Shown here in pieces: positions 42,507 through 50,256 of a stretch of DNA of 64,000 nucleotides; positions within the stretch are counted from its first letter, which is position 1; each line of letters opens with the position of its first letter. The position numbers were made by a program, and so were the translations under genes. Below the pieces are notes generated by a model. The model had not been told where the DNA came from and ran no database searches. It saw only the letters and a list, made by a program, of their open reading frames with translations. The DNA comes from Bacillus sp. AFS015802 (GTDB lineage: Bacteria > Bacillota > Bacilli > Bacillales > Bacillaceae_B): contig NZ_NTUP01000066.1 of NCBI RefSeq assembly GCF_002561455.1, positions 356,802 to 420,801 of the forward strand, written 5' to 3'.

Positions 42507-43610
42507 TCATAGGAGTGTCACGATCAGTATGACGAGGAGTGGTCCGATCAGGACAAGGTATCCCAGTGGTCTGGCGAAGTTCAAGGTCCAGCCCACTCCG
42601 AAGCGTTTTTCGACGAAGATGGAAGGATCTTGAGGGTTGAAGTAGAAGAGTCCGCCTTTCCAGTATTGATCATCATCTGCATTGATCACGTCGCTGGTGC
42701 CTTCATCAATGACTTCCACGTCCAGATCTGAATCCTTTTTCCCTACCTTGACTGCGAGTATGACTGTCCCAATCAGGACGAGTGCAGAGAAGGCAAGTGG
42801 CATCGTGATGATCAGCAGGTCATTGACGCTGTTTTCGTACAGGGTGGTGAACTGCAGGAATGTAAACAGCATGGACACCAGGATGGAGATGAATAACAAT
42901 AGCCAGCTCGTGTACTTTCGAAGGCGCAGCTGACGGACGCGGGATGACTTGACATTCCCTGCGCTCAGCTTGATGCCGGAATTTCTTGTAAGTTCATTGA
43001 TCCCGAGGAACATGGCATTCATCACAAGTAACACGAGTGGAAGTGTCAAAGCGGAAAGATACGTTTTACCGGTGAAAGCATCAGGTTTACCATCCGGTCC
43101 CCAGTGGGTAGGGATCTGGTCCGGGAGGCTGGTATAATTTAATAAAGTAAACACCACTAACCCGACTGTGATGACCATGGGGACGACATACACGACCCAT
43201 GGGAGCATTTCATCCTTTGTTCTGAGGTTCAATTCAGAAACGCGAACCTGTTTACGATCCTTGAACCACTGCTCTTTCTTTTTCATTTGGGTCACTTTCA
43301 TATGAAAATAAAAATAAAGGGCCATCGAGATTAATAAGATGACAAAGGGCATAAACAATCCAGCAAAAATGAGTTGATTTTCGGTGAGGGTGTTCATTGA
43401 TGACCAGATGAAATAGGTGGCCAACACGATGATTGAGACGAACAATGTCAGGATGGCATAAAGTTTTTTATAATGACGAAGCTGGACATTCTTTACCTCA
43501 TCAACAGGAATGGTTACACCAAACACCACCGTTCGTTTCACAATGAAAGGAACCGTCATTTGAAGTGCTGCCAGAAAGCCTACCGTGACGAAAATAAGAG
43601 TCATTTCCAT
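42507..43610 (-). CDS. DUF1648/DUF5808 integral membrane protein
   Basis: A 367-residue protein with about eight membrane helices. The central part TSLPDQIPTHWGPDGKPDAFTGK is the DUF1648 signature (PxHW...G.PD), and the C-terminal DPSIFVEKRFGVGWTLNFARPLGY matches DUF5808. Proteins of this class accompany YtrA/YhcF-type GntR regulators and are linked to cell-envelope stress in Bacillus. The gene starts 3 bases after the GntR stop, so the two are cotranscribed. Confidence 0.82.
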   Translation of the reverse strand: MEMTLIFVTVGFLAALQMTVPFIVKRTVVFGVTIPVDEVKNVQLRHYKKLYAILTLFVSIIVLATYFIWSSMNTLTENQLIFAGLFMPFVILLISMALYFYFHMKVTQMKKKEQWFKDRKQVRVSELNLRTKDEMLPWVVYVVPMVITVGLVVFTLLNYTSLPDQIPTHWGPDGKPDAFTGKTYLSALTLPLVLLVMNAMFLGINELTRNSGIKLSAGNVKSSRVRQLRLRKYTSWLLLFISILVSMLFTFLQFTTLYENSVNDLLIITMPLAFSALVLIGTVILAVKVGKKDSDLDVEVIDEGTSDVINADDDQYWKGGLFYFNPQDPSIFVEKRFGVGWTLNFARPLGYLVLIGPLLVILIVTLL

Positions 43611-43613
43611 TTT

Positions 43614-43997
43614 TTATTCCCCCTTAACGTTTGAAATGATCGACGCGACTAATTTTGCAATTTCTTCTTCACTCATGCCGGCGACCAGTGATTCGACTAA
43701 GATCGGCCGTAATTCTTCTGAAATCTGATTCAACCTTTCTGGTGGAATCGTTCCCTCGGAAGGTGAACAAATGACGGCACCCGACTTCGGAACAATCCGG
43801 ATCACCCCTTTGCTTTCCAATTCATGATAGCTTTTATTCACCGTGTGCATATTCACACCCAGATCCCCAGCAAGGCTCCGGACAGAAGGAAGAATGTCCC
43901 CGGGAATCAATTCACCTCTGACAATCCCCTCCATGATCCCGTTTCTTACCTGTGCATAGATCGGTGTATCCGATTGAGGTTCAATTTGGATAAACAA
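43614..43997 (-). CDS. GntR family regulator, YtrA/YhcF subfamily
   Basis: A 127-residue regulator. The winged helix (PIYAQVRNGIMEGIVRGELIPGD, LPSVRSLAGDLGVNMHTVNKSYHELESKG) occupies residues 10-75, with only a short helical tail instead of a full effector domain, which defines the YtrA subfamily. It heads a two-gene operon with the DUF1648 protein and probably controls it. Confidence 0.9.
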   Translation of the reverse strand: MFIQIEPQSDTPIYAQVRNGIMEGIVRGELIPGDILPSVRSLAGDLGVNMHTVNKSYHELESKGVIRIVPKSGAVICSPSEGTIPPERLNQISEELRPILVESLVAGMSEEEIAKLVASIISNVKGE

Positions 43998-44017
43998 AGT
44001 GTCACCTCCTAGTTTTG

Positions 44018-44036
44018 TTATATGTTAAGTATAACA
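44018..44036 (-). promoter_or_regulatory. Dyad GTTATA-N7-TATAAC upstream of the GntR gene
   Basis: A 6-bp inverted repeat in the promoter region of the GntR gene, with another TATAAC nearby at 44055, is a plausible GntR operator. It is seen only as a dyad and has not been matched to a known consensus. Confidence 0.45.
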
Positions 44037-44147
44037 GAATTGTTCTATTCAGTGTATAACAAAAATGCAGAAATCCCAAAAAAAGTTAGAGGGTTGGATG
44101 ATTTCCCGTTATACTTTGATTATAGAAATGATGGAGGAGAGGAACAG

Positions 44148-44690
44148 GTGAGAAATAAAAAAATCCGCAGGGAAGGTGCCATAATGAATAAAAATCTGGA
44201 AATTAAAGAACTGACAACCATAGATGAGCATATAGTTGAGCTTTCTCACCTATTAAGGACAGTAGTGGACGACGGGGCGTCCATAGGTTTTTTATCCCCA
44301 ATGAAACGTTCTACTGCAGTGGAGTTCTGGGGTCATGCACTGCGTCCCCATGTGATCCTTTACATAGCCTGGGTGGAGGAAGCCATTGCAGGAACTGTGC
44401 AGCTTCATCTTTGCACCAAACAAAACGGTACCCACAGAGCCGAAATCGCCAAAATGATGGTCCACCCCCAATTCCGTCAAAAAGGCATCGCCAAAAAACT
44501 CATGCAAACCGCAGAGAAAAGAGCGAAAGAAGAGGGACGGACCTTGCTCATACTCGATACGGTAGAAGGAGCTCCTTCTAATCATTTGTACACCTCCCTT
44601 GGGTACGTAAAGGGAGGACGGATACCAGATTATGCCACCTCGCCTTACGGGGAACTAGAGGCGACCATCATTTATTATAAGCACATTTAG
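44148..44690 (+). CDS. GNAT family N-acetyltransferase
   Basis: About 180 residues. Acetyl-CoA motif KMMVHPQFRQKGIAKKLMQTAEKRA, followed by LLILDTVEGAPSNHLYTSLGYVKGG, typical of the family. GTG 44148 has the stronger ribosome site (GGAGGAGAGG); ATG 44184 (MNKNLEIKELTT), behind AAGG, is a good alternative that removes 12 residues. The stretch encoding KEEGRTLL contains AGGGACGGACC, the dispersed repeat core, probably by chance. An inverted repeat pair follows the stop. Confidence 0.87.
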   Translation: MRNKKIRREGAIMNKNLEIKELTTIDEHIVELSHLLRTVVDDGASIGFLSPMKRSTAVEFWGHALRPHVILYIAWVEEAIAGTVQLHLCTKQNGTHRAEIAKMMVHPQFRQKGIAKKLMQTAEKRAKEEGRTLLILDTVEGAPSNHLYTSLGYVKGGRIPDYATSPYGELEATIIYYKHI

Positions 44691-44699
44691 AAATGGAAG

Positions 44700-44761
44700 A
44701 GGGACGGACCTTAAAACAGACCCGATTAAACTGAAGTTCTCACCAGTAGAGGTCCGTCCCT
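44700..44761. repeat. AGGGACGGACC inverted pair
   Basis: Forward copy 44700-44710 and reverse copy 44751-44761 flank about 40 nt, starting 10 bases after the GNAT stop. The hairpin is followed by AAAA, so it is not a classical terminator. Confidence 0.85.
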
Positions 44762-44845
44762 AAAATGAATAGTAAAATAGAATCAGAAACTAATAGCTGT
44801 CTGGTTCGTATGTGTAGATAGCAAAGAAGTTTTGAGGAGGAAGAC

Positions 44846-46546
44846 ATGAGGGAGAAACGTTCGTTTTTGATGTTAGTTCTGTGTTTGTTGAGCAGTTTCC
44901 TGTTTGTGACGGCATGCAGTGACTCCAATGCCAGCAGCGGGGAAACGAAAGCCGATAAAAGAGAAGAAGATCCGTATGAAAAAGAAGTAAAGAAAATGAA
45001 TGATGAAATAGGGGAAGAGGAACCTCTGAAACTCACTTCCTACAGTGAAGAAATCGGCGTCACAATCGATGAGCCGGCATATAAAGAATTCGCTGCAAAT
45101 GGAAAGGTGAGCGTGAAGGGGAAAATTGAAAAGTATCAAGATCTGAAATCGGACTTTGCCTGGATAAAGGTCAGAGCGAGTGAAGAAGGACCTGCAGGAA
45201 GGCAGCTCGAATATTACACACCGATTGAAGACGGCAAGTTCAAGCAGGATATCCACTTTTTCAACGGGAAAGGTGAGTATAGCGTCTCTGTACAGCTCCC
45301 AAGCAAGGACCGTGAAAATTACTACTATGATACGGCGTCATTTACTGTCCATAATGTGAATCCTGAGGCCAATAGGGATGTGACCCTGACACCATTTGGT
45401 CAGGATGCGGAACTGTCCTTAAAAACGAAATCCAGCTATGTCAAAGGAAATGAAGTCTTTTCTTTAAAAGGAGAGGCTGCCAATCTCACGGATGAAGATA
45501 CGATCATGCTCAGACTGAAGAAGGATTCGGATAACTGGAGTCATGTCATCCCCGTGAAGGATGGGGAATTTAACTATGATGTTCCCTTGTTTTACGGAAA
45601 AGGAATTCACGAGCTTGAAGTGCTGGTACCGGATGGAGACCGTGAAAATTACTACCAGACGGCGACCACTCTTCTCATTGATAACGAGTCCGACCGGGTG
45701 ATGAGCCCGATTGAGTATGCGGATACGTATCGGGAGCGGGGAGTGACCCTCGAATCTCCTCAATTTGGTGGAGAGGAGTCGGATGGCCTATACAGGATTA
45801 AAGGCAGCATCGATCCGAAAGCAGAATTTGGCCCTGAAACGACGCATATTTATATCACGACCAAAAAAGGGGAGGATGAAGCGTTGGATGTCATCCCTGT
45901 TGAAGATTTCAACTTTGATGATTCGTTTTACCTGCGATTTGGGCCGGGAACATATGAAGTGACCCTCAGTGTACCTGAAATCAAGGAAGAAAACAGTGAT
46001 TACTTCAGGTTTTTCGGATTTGCAAAGTTCGAAGTGGAATCCACAGGTGAAGACAAGCGGGATCTACTGCCTTCACGCGGTGTTCAGTCGGACTCCCCTG
46101 AAATCCAGAAGCAGGCAGAAACCGTCACTTCTGGAAAATCAAGTGACAGGGACAAGGCAAAAGCCATCTATGATTTTGTCGCAAAGAATGTTTCGTATGA
46201 TGTTAAAAAGTATGAAAACGATGATTTCAACTGGGATGACAGTGCTTTGAAAACACTGGAATCCAAAACCGGCGTGTGCCAGGATTATGCGTATCTGGCG
46301 ATTGCCATGCTTCGTGCCAGCGATATTGAGGCGAGATTCGTGGAAGGCAGGGCAGGCGGTATTTTCCCGGGAAGGCATGCGTGGGTGGAAGCGAATCTTG
46401 ATGGGGAATGGGTGACCCTGGATCCGACATGGGGATCCGGTTACTTGAAGGACGGTAAGTTCGTCCCTGCATTCAATGAAGATTACTTCGATCCTGATAT
46501 GAATGAATTTAAGAAGACTCATACGCGGACGGGTGTATCGTATTAG
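44846..46546 (+). CDS. Lipoprotein with three repeat domains and a C-terminal transglutaminase-like domain
   Basis: A 566-residue exported lipoprotein. The lipobox FVTAC lies near residue 24. Three related beta-rich segments of about 110-120 residues follow; each ends with a pattern like PSKDRENYYYDTASFTV, PDGDRENYYQTATTLLI or PEIKEENSDYFRFFGFA. Residues about 430-566 form a transglutaminase-like domain with catalytic Cys in GVCQDYAYLAIAMLRASDIEARFV, His in HAWVEANL and Asp in LDPTW. Such domains act as cysteine proteases or crosslinkers at the cell surface. Ribosome site GAGGAGG; monocistronic, with a strong terminator. Confidence 0.88.
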   Translation: MREKRSFLMLVLCLLSSFLFVTACSDSNASSGETKADKREEDPYEKEVKKMNDEIGEEEPLKLTSYSEEIGVTIDEPAYKEFAANGKVSVKGKIEKYQDLKSDFAWIKVRASEEGPAGRQLEYYTPIEDGKFKQDIHFFNGKGEYSVSVQLPSKDRENYYYDTASFTVHNVNPEANRDVTLTPFGQDAELSLKTKSSYVKGNEVFSLKGEAANLTDEDTIMLRLKKDSDNWSHVIPVKDGEFNYDVPLFYGKGIHELEVLVPDGDRENYYQTATTLLIDNESDRVMSPIEYADTYRERGVTLESPQFGGEESDGLYRIKGSIDPKAEFGPETTHIYITTKKGEDEALDVIPVEDFNFDDSFYLRFGPGTYEVTLSVPEIKEENSDYFRFFGFAKFEVESTGEDKRDLLPSRGVQSDSPEIQKQAETVTSGKSSDRDKAKAIYDFVAKNVSYDVKKYENDDFNWDDSALKTLESKTGVCQDYAYLAIAMLRASDIEARFVEGRAGGIFPGRHAWVEANLDGEWVTLDPTWGSGYLKDGKFVPAFNEDYFDPDMNEFKKTHTRTGVSY

Positions 46547-46596
46547 GAAAGGCAGACCCAGTTGTCTCTTAAGGATAATCGAATGAAATAGCAATA

Positions 46597-46645
46597 AGTG
46601 TCAGTTTAGTTTAGAAGCAGCTAAACTAAACTGACACTCTTTTTA
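46597..46645 (+). terminator. Terminator with an 18-bp perfect stem
   Basis: AGTGTCAGTTTAGTTTAG (46597-46614) pairs fully with 46621-46638; loop AAGCAG, then TTTTTA. It ends the transglutaminase gene. Confidence 0.88.
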
Positions 46646-46704
46646 TTTTCGGAGATGCTACATGATGGTTTTTAACGAAGTGTTAAAACTATAATATTGA
46701 TAGC

Positions 46705-47478
46705 CTAGCCACAAATTTGATCGGAAGCCGCTGCACAACCTAAGCTTCCAATTAAAGAACATACCGCAGCTAACCCAAGTCCCCCAACACCAGTCGTAAG
46801 ACCAAGTGCCGCCGCTACACCGTAACACGCAACTCCTCCTCCTGTCCCACACAGACCCGCTACAGCATACTCACAGAAACCGAGCGCCCCGATTTCATCT
46901 TGTCCATTTGGAGCAGTCAATGACTTAATGTTCAGCTGTCCATTCGAAAGAAAATCCTCCTGGCTCATTTCCAGACCATCCTTATCAAAAAGCAGCCCGT
47001 CTTTGTCGATTGTTACATCATAAATCTCCTTATTATTGTGGTTAAAATGGTAAAGCATTTTTAAGTTTATATTTTCATCATCAACCTTTTGGGCAAAAAG
47101 ATCTTGGTGAGAAATGACTTTTTCAGCTTTTGTATCATAGGTGAACTGCACATATGCTAAACCATTGCTCTTACTTGTGTATTTACCGAAAATGAATTCG
47201 ATATACGCTATTTTTCCTTTTGTTCCTTCCACTGTGTTAATGACAATTTGATCGGTTGAGATGGAGTTGATTTTAGAGGTTGTCTTGTACAACTGATATT
47301 CTTCCGTCTTTTTTAAGGAGTTCCGGATGTGATTAAATTCCTGATTATCTACGTTGGATTCTCCCTTTGTAAACAAGGGCTCTTCTGCACCCGCATTTCC
47401 AGTGAAACTCAAGAATGAAGATGTGACAAGGACAGCGATCATTACCAACATGCTTAAATTATGGAATTTTTTGCTCAA
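46705..47478 (-). CDS. Secreted protein with Cys/Gly/Ala-rich C-terminus, bacteriocin-precursor-like
   Basis: A 257-residue protein starting at TTG behind GAGGAGG. A Sec signal peptide (MSKKFHNLSMLVMIAVLVTS..., cleavage near GNAGAEE) precedes a polar domain of about 170 residues. The last 58 residues are hydrophobic and Gly/Ala-rich with six Cys (FCEYAVAGLCGTGGG, ACYGVAAALGL, AVCSLIGSLGCAA, DQICG). A long polar propeptide followed by a disulfide-rich hydrophobic C-terminal peptide recalls halocin C8-like bacteriocins. That relationship is from pattern only. A 31-residue membrane peptide gene precedes it in the same direction. Confidence 0.6.
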   Translation of the reverse strand: MSKKFHNLSMLVMIAVLVTSSFLSFTGNAGAEEPLFTKGESNVDNQEFNHIRNSLKKTEEYQLYKTTSKINSISTDQIVINTVEGTKGKIAYIEFIFGKYTSKSNGLAYVQFTYDTKAEKVISHQDLFAQKVDDENINLKMLYHFNHNNKEIYDVTIDKDGLLFDKDGLEMSQEDFLSNGQLNIKSLTAPNGQDEIGALGFCEYAVAGLCGTGGGVACYGVAAALGLTTGVGGLGLAAVCSLIGSLGCAAASDQICG

Positions 47479-47493
47479 AAATTTTTCCTCCTC

Positions 47494-47589
47494 TTATTTT
47501 TTGCGATTTTTAATGATCATGAGGGTCGTGATGATTGAATAAATAAACAAGAACAATACGATGACTAATTCAACCGTTGATTCAAACAT
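47494..47589 (-). CDS. Small single-span membrane peptide, 31 residues
   Basis: The minus-strand frame behind AAAGGGG encodes MFESTVELVIVLFLFIYSII, then TTLMIIKNRKK: one membrane helix with a basic cytoplasmic tail. It ends 15 bases before the bacteriocin-like gene, so the two are cotranscribed. By position it could be an immunity or export helper; there is no sequence evidence for that. Confidence 0.6.
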   Translation of the reverse strand: MFESTVELVIVLFLFIYSIITTLMIIKNRKK

Positions 47590-47683
47590 AGGGCATCCCC
47601 TTTCTTAAAAGTCTCTTAGAAAGTACCCATATAAAGGTAATTAAAACCTTTTTTTTGGTAAAAAACAATTTATTTTTCAAGTG

Positions 47684-47750
47684 AGAGACGGACCTTCAAT
47701 AAGCAATGAACCCAAGGGTTTTATTGCTTATTGAAGGCCCGTCCCTCTTT
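47684..47750. repeat. AGGGACGGACC-type inverted pair forming a terminator
   Basis: Variant arms AGAGACGGACC (47684) and GGCCCGTCCCT (47736) are extended by CTTCAATAAGCAAT / ATTGCTTATTGAAG, giving a stem of about 23 bp, followed by CTTTTT. Of all copies in the window this is the most terminator-like. Confidence 0.82.
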
Positions 47751-47807
47751 TTGATTGAGAAATGTTAAACTTATATAGTTAATATTTTGAGGGTAGGAGG
47801 AAGGATT

Positions 47808-47891
47808 GTGAATAAGAATACGAGTGCCCGGGAATTTCATTTGGCTCCCTCCTTCCAACAGGCAGAGGAGGTCTTTAAGGTAGAAACATGA
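47808..47891 (+). CDS. Leader peptide of 27 residues, coupled to the following membrane protein gene
   Basis: GTG 47808 behind AGGAGGAAGG encodes (M)NKNTSAREFHLAPSFQQAEEVFKVET; its TGA overlaps the ATG of the next gene (ATGA). No ribosome site of its own precedes that next ATG except a weak GGAGG inside the leader, so the leader probably provides translational coupling. Confidence 0.55.
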   Translation: MNKNTSAREFHLAPSFQQAEEVFKVET

Positions 47892-48925
47892 AGACTGAAG
47901 AAAACAAAAACAGCATTGATCCAGCTTCAGGTGCCATCGTTATGGCTCTTGGAATCTTTCTTTATGCTGCTATTGATGCCTTTGAATGGGTGAACCACAT
48001 CACGGCAAAAATATTGAGTATTTCCTTGGTTGTGCTGACTGCCATTATATATAAATCTCTTATTAAGCAGTTGTTAAATAGATCATATAGAAGTCTTTTA
48101 CTATCGAAACCTGTACCTTCTTTCGTCATCGGATCATGGATTGCGGGTATATCGGTATTGAGTAATGTGGTCGTCAAATATTTTCCGGATATGAGCGTGG
48201 CGGTTCAGGTTGTCATGCTGCTTAATACGATGATGTTGCTCGGTTTTATGGCAAGCTGCGTCTACCAGTTTAAAGAGTTGATGAAACGGCCGACAGCCCA
48301 CTCCACTCATGGTGTCGTGTTACTGTCTACCGTTGCCACCCAGTCGGTGGTGATTTTTTGGGTGAAGCTTTATCCTTCTCTTCCAGAGGGATTGCTGATT
48401 GGGGCGATATCACTGGGAACCTTTTTTTATTTGATTGGGCTGACATTGATGATCGTTCGTTATGGCAGAGGGAACCGTTGGACACTCGTGGACGATTGGC
48501 CGAGTACGAACTGTATCATTCACGGTGCTTTATCCATTACGGGCCTTGCCATCGTCTCGTCTGAGTTGCTGTCCGGAAGGATTATGATGATGTTTTGGCT
48601 GGTTGTATTTGTCCTTCTGATTGGTGTGGAATGGCTGGAAATGGTGAGAGCAGCCAAGCGGATTCAGAAACTCGGTTGGAAAAAGGGGGTTTTCACCTAT
48701 CATATTAGTCAGTGGTCGCGGAACTTCACCTTTGGGATGTTCTATGCTTTTACGATGACCATGCATGATAATCCTTATTATTTGAATCGCTTTTATCCGT
48801 TTCATGAGGAGTTTTTACATATTTGGGCGTGGATTGTGTGTCTGTTTCTACTAGCCGAGATTGGTTTATGGGTGGGATCAAATCGATATTTGCTTGAAAG
48901 AAAGAGTAAGGAGCGTGTGTCTTGA
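47888..48925 (+). CDS. Polytopic membrane protein, possibly TDT/SLAC1-like transporter
   Basis: A 345-residue protein with about nine to ten hydrophobic helices (first at ASGAIVMALGIFLYAAIDAF). It has a short basic loop (RSYRSLLLSK) and a conserved-looking segment HISQWSRNFTFGMFYAFTMTM near residue 275. The layout is reminiscent of the TDT tellurite/anion channel group, but I cannot confirm this. Its stop overlaps the TTG start of the TauE-like gene, so the two membrane proteins are translated together and may act in one transport function. Confidence 0.6.
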   Translation: MKTEENKNSIDPASGAIVMALGIFLYAAIDAFEWVNHITAKILSISLVVLTAIIYKSLIKQLLNRSYRSLLLSKPVPSFVIGSWIAGISVLSNVVVKYFPDMSVAVQVVMLLNTMMLLGFMASCVYQFKELMKRPTAHSTHGVVLLSTVATQSVVIFWVKLYPSLPEGLLIGAISLGTFFYLIGLTLMIVRYGRGNRWTLVDDWPSTNCIIHGALSITGLAIVSSELLSGRIMMMFWLVVFVLLIGVEWLEMVRAAKRIQKLGWKKGVFTYHISQWSRNFTFGMFYAFTMTMHDNPYYLNRFYPFHEEFLHIWAWIVCLFLLAEIGLWVGSNRYLLERKSKERVS

Positions 48926-49641
48926 GTACATTCATCTTGTTTATGGCGATCATTTTATGTGCATCCATCTTGCAGACCAGTACCGGGTTCGGATTTTCCA
49001 TCATGGCTACACCTTTTCTACTGCTCTTGTATCCTCCTAAAGAAGCGATTCAGATTAATTTGATCTTATCCCTTGTGATTTCTTTGGCACTGATTGTGAA
49101 AATCAGGCGGGATATTGACTTTTCACTGGTGAAAAGGTTTGTAATCGGAAGCATGCCCGGCTTATTCCTGGGAATAGTGGTTTTTACTCTTATTGATATG
49201 AGTCTCCTAAAGGTAGTGATCAGCCTGGTCATCATACTGCTCACGATTTTACTTATCTTGAAATTCCGCATCAGGCAGTCGACTCCCCGGGACTTTCTGG
49301 CAGGAGGACTGTCAGGGGTGCTGACTACGAGTATCGGAATGCCAGGGCCGCCTCTGCTTCTGTATTTTTCAGGCACTGGGACAAAGAAAGAGAAACTTCG
49401 GGGCACGACCCTAGCCTTTTATTTATTCATCTATCTCGTCAGTTTAGGGATACAGGTGAAAGTGGCCGGAACGACTCTGACCGTTTGGAAATCAAGCCTG
49501 CAAGCATTACCGGTAGTAGCTGTTGGCCTCCTGTCAGGACAAGCATTATTCAGCAAAATCAATCAAAAGCTCTTTCAAATCCTTACCTACCTACTCCTCT
49601 TATTTAGCGGCATCTATCTTTTGATCGAAAGTATTTTTTGA
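48922..49641 (+). CDS. Sulfite exporter TauE/SafE family (TSUP) transporter
   Basis: A 239-residue membrane protein starting at TTG 48922, overlapping the previous stop (TTGA). The repeated TSUP motif appears as ILQTSTGFGFSIMATPFLLLLYPP near the N-terminus and GGLSGVLTTSIGMPGPPLLLYFSG in the middle. The eight-helix size is normal. The family exports sulfite, sulfoacetate or other organosulfur and organic anions. The partner protein encoded just upstream suggests a two-component membrane unit. The stop codon is the first element of a repeat hairpin. Confidence 0.88.
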   Translation: MSTFILFMAIILCASILQTSTGFGFSIMATPFLLLLYPPKEAIQINLILSLVISLALIVKIRRDIDFSLVKRFVIGSMPGLFLGIVVFTLIDMSLLKVVISLVIILLTILLILKFRIRQSTPRDFLAGGLSGVLTTSIGMPGPPLLLYFSGTGTKKEKLRGTTLAFYLFIYLVSLGIQVKVAGTTLTVWKSSLQALPVVAVGLLSGQALFSKINQKLFQILTYLLLLFSGIYLLIESIF

Positions 49642-49690
49642 GGGACGGACCTTCAATCAGCGAATTTTGCTGATGTAGAGGTCCGTCCCT
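49641..49690. repeat. AGGGACGGACC inverted pair overlapping the TauE stop
   Basis: The forward copy 49641-49651 begins with the A of the TGA stop; the reverse copy is at 49680-49690. An inner stem TCAGCGAA / TTTGCTGA caps the hairpin. It also lies 2 bases before the end of the convergent DUF488 gene. Confidence 0.85.
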
Positions 49691-49691
49691 C

Positions 49692-50048
49692 TTACATATC
49701 ATCCAGAACTTCTTTAAGCACGACGGCATGGTTGTGCTTCTCATCTTTTGCTCCGTAGAGAAGGACTACGCGTTCATTTTCTGCCATTTCTTTCAGTTCC
49801 CGCAGTTTTTTTTGTTTTTCTTCATTTTGATGGAGTTCGTCTTTATAGGCTTGTTTAAACTTCTCGAACTTTTCGGGGTCGTGGTTAAACCACTTCCGTA
49901 AAGAGGGACTGGGAGTAATGTCTTTCATCCACTCTTCAAGGTCTGCATCTTCTTTCGATATTCCACGAGGCCAGACACGGTCGATTAAGATTCGGTGACC
50001 TCCTAATCGGGGAGGTTCCTCATAGATTCGTTTCAAAATGATAGACAT
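49692..50048 (-). CDS. DUF488 family protein
   Basis: A 118-residue cytosolic protein with the family signatures LGGHRILIDRVWPRGISKEDADLEEWMKDITPSPSLRKWF and VVLLYGAKDEKHNHAVVL. The family is widespread and uncharacterised, with a putative catalytic or metal-binding core. The start is ATG 50048 behind AAGGAGGG; the longer frame is rejected. It is monocistronic. Confidence 0.9.
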   Translation of the reverse strand: MSIILKRIYEEPPRLGGHRILIDRVWPRGISKEDADLEEWMKDITPSPSLRKWFNHDPEKFEKFKQAYKDELHQNEEKQKKLRELKEMAENERVVLLYGAKDEKHNHAVVLKEVLDDM

Positions 50049-50157
50049 CGTAAACCCTCCTTCTATTATCAGGATAAATGGGAATGGGGAAAGAAGCAAA
50101 GAGTAGAAATCTATGAAATATCGATTCTCTTCTCTAGACTCACCATCTGAAGCACAA

Positions 50158-50168
50158 GGTCCGTCCCT
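50158..50168. repeat. Solitary reverse copy of the AGGGACGGACC repeat
   Basis: GGTCCGTCCCT without a nearby forward partner, in the gap between the DUF488 gene and the ABC operon. Confidence 0.75.
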
Positions 50169-50208
50169 CTAGTATTTTCAAATATTTGTAATGTTTTTGT
50201 AGTGTTTC

Positions 50209-50217
50209 TGTTATAAT
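50209..50217 (+). promoter_or_regulatory. Extended -10 promoter of the ABC-permease/peptidase operon
   Basis: TGTTATAAT is an extended consensus -10, 40 bases before the ATG; no good -35 is seen. Confidence 0.5.
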
Positions 50218-50256
50218 TGTTAAAAAATTCAAACAAATATAACAGGGGGATTTCGG

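Noticed and set aside
44533-44543. A copy of AGGGACGGACC inside the GNAT coding region (codons for KEEGRTLL)
   Set aside because: The encoded residues fit the usual GNAT pattern EEGRTLLILDT, and no inverted partner lies inside the gene, so chance is more likely than insertion of the repeat.
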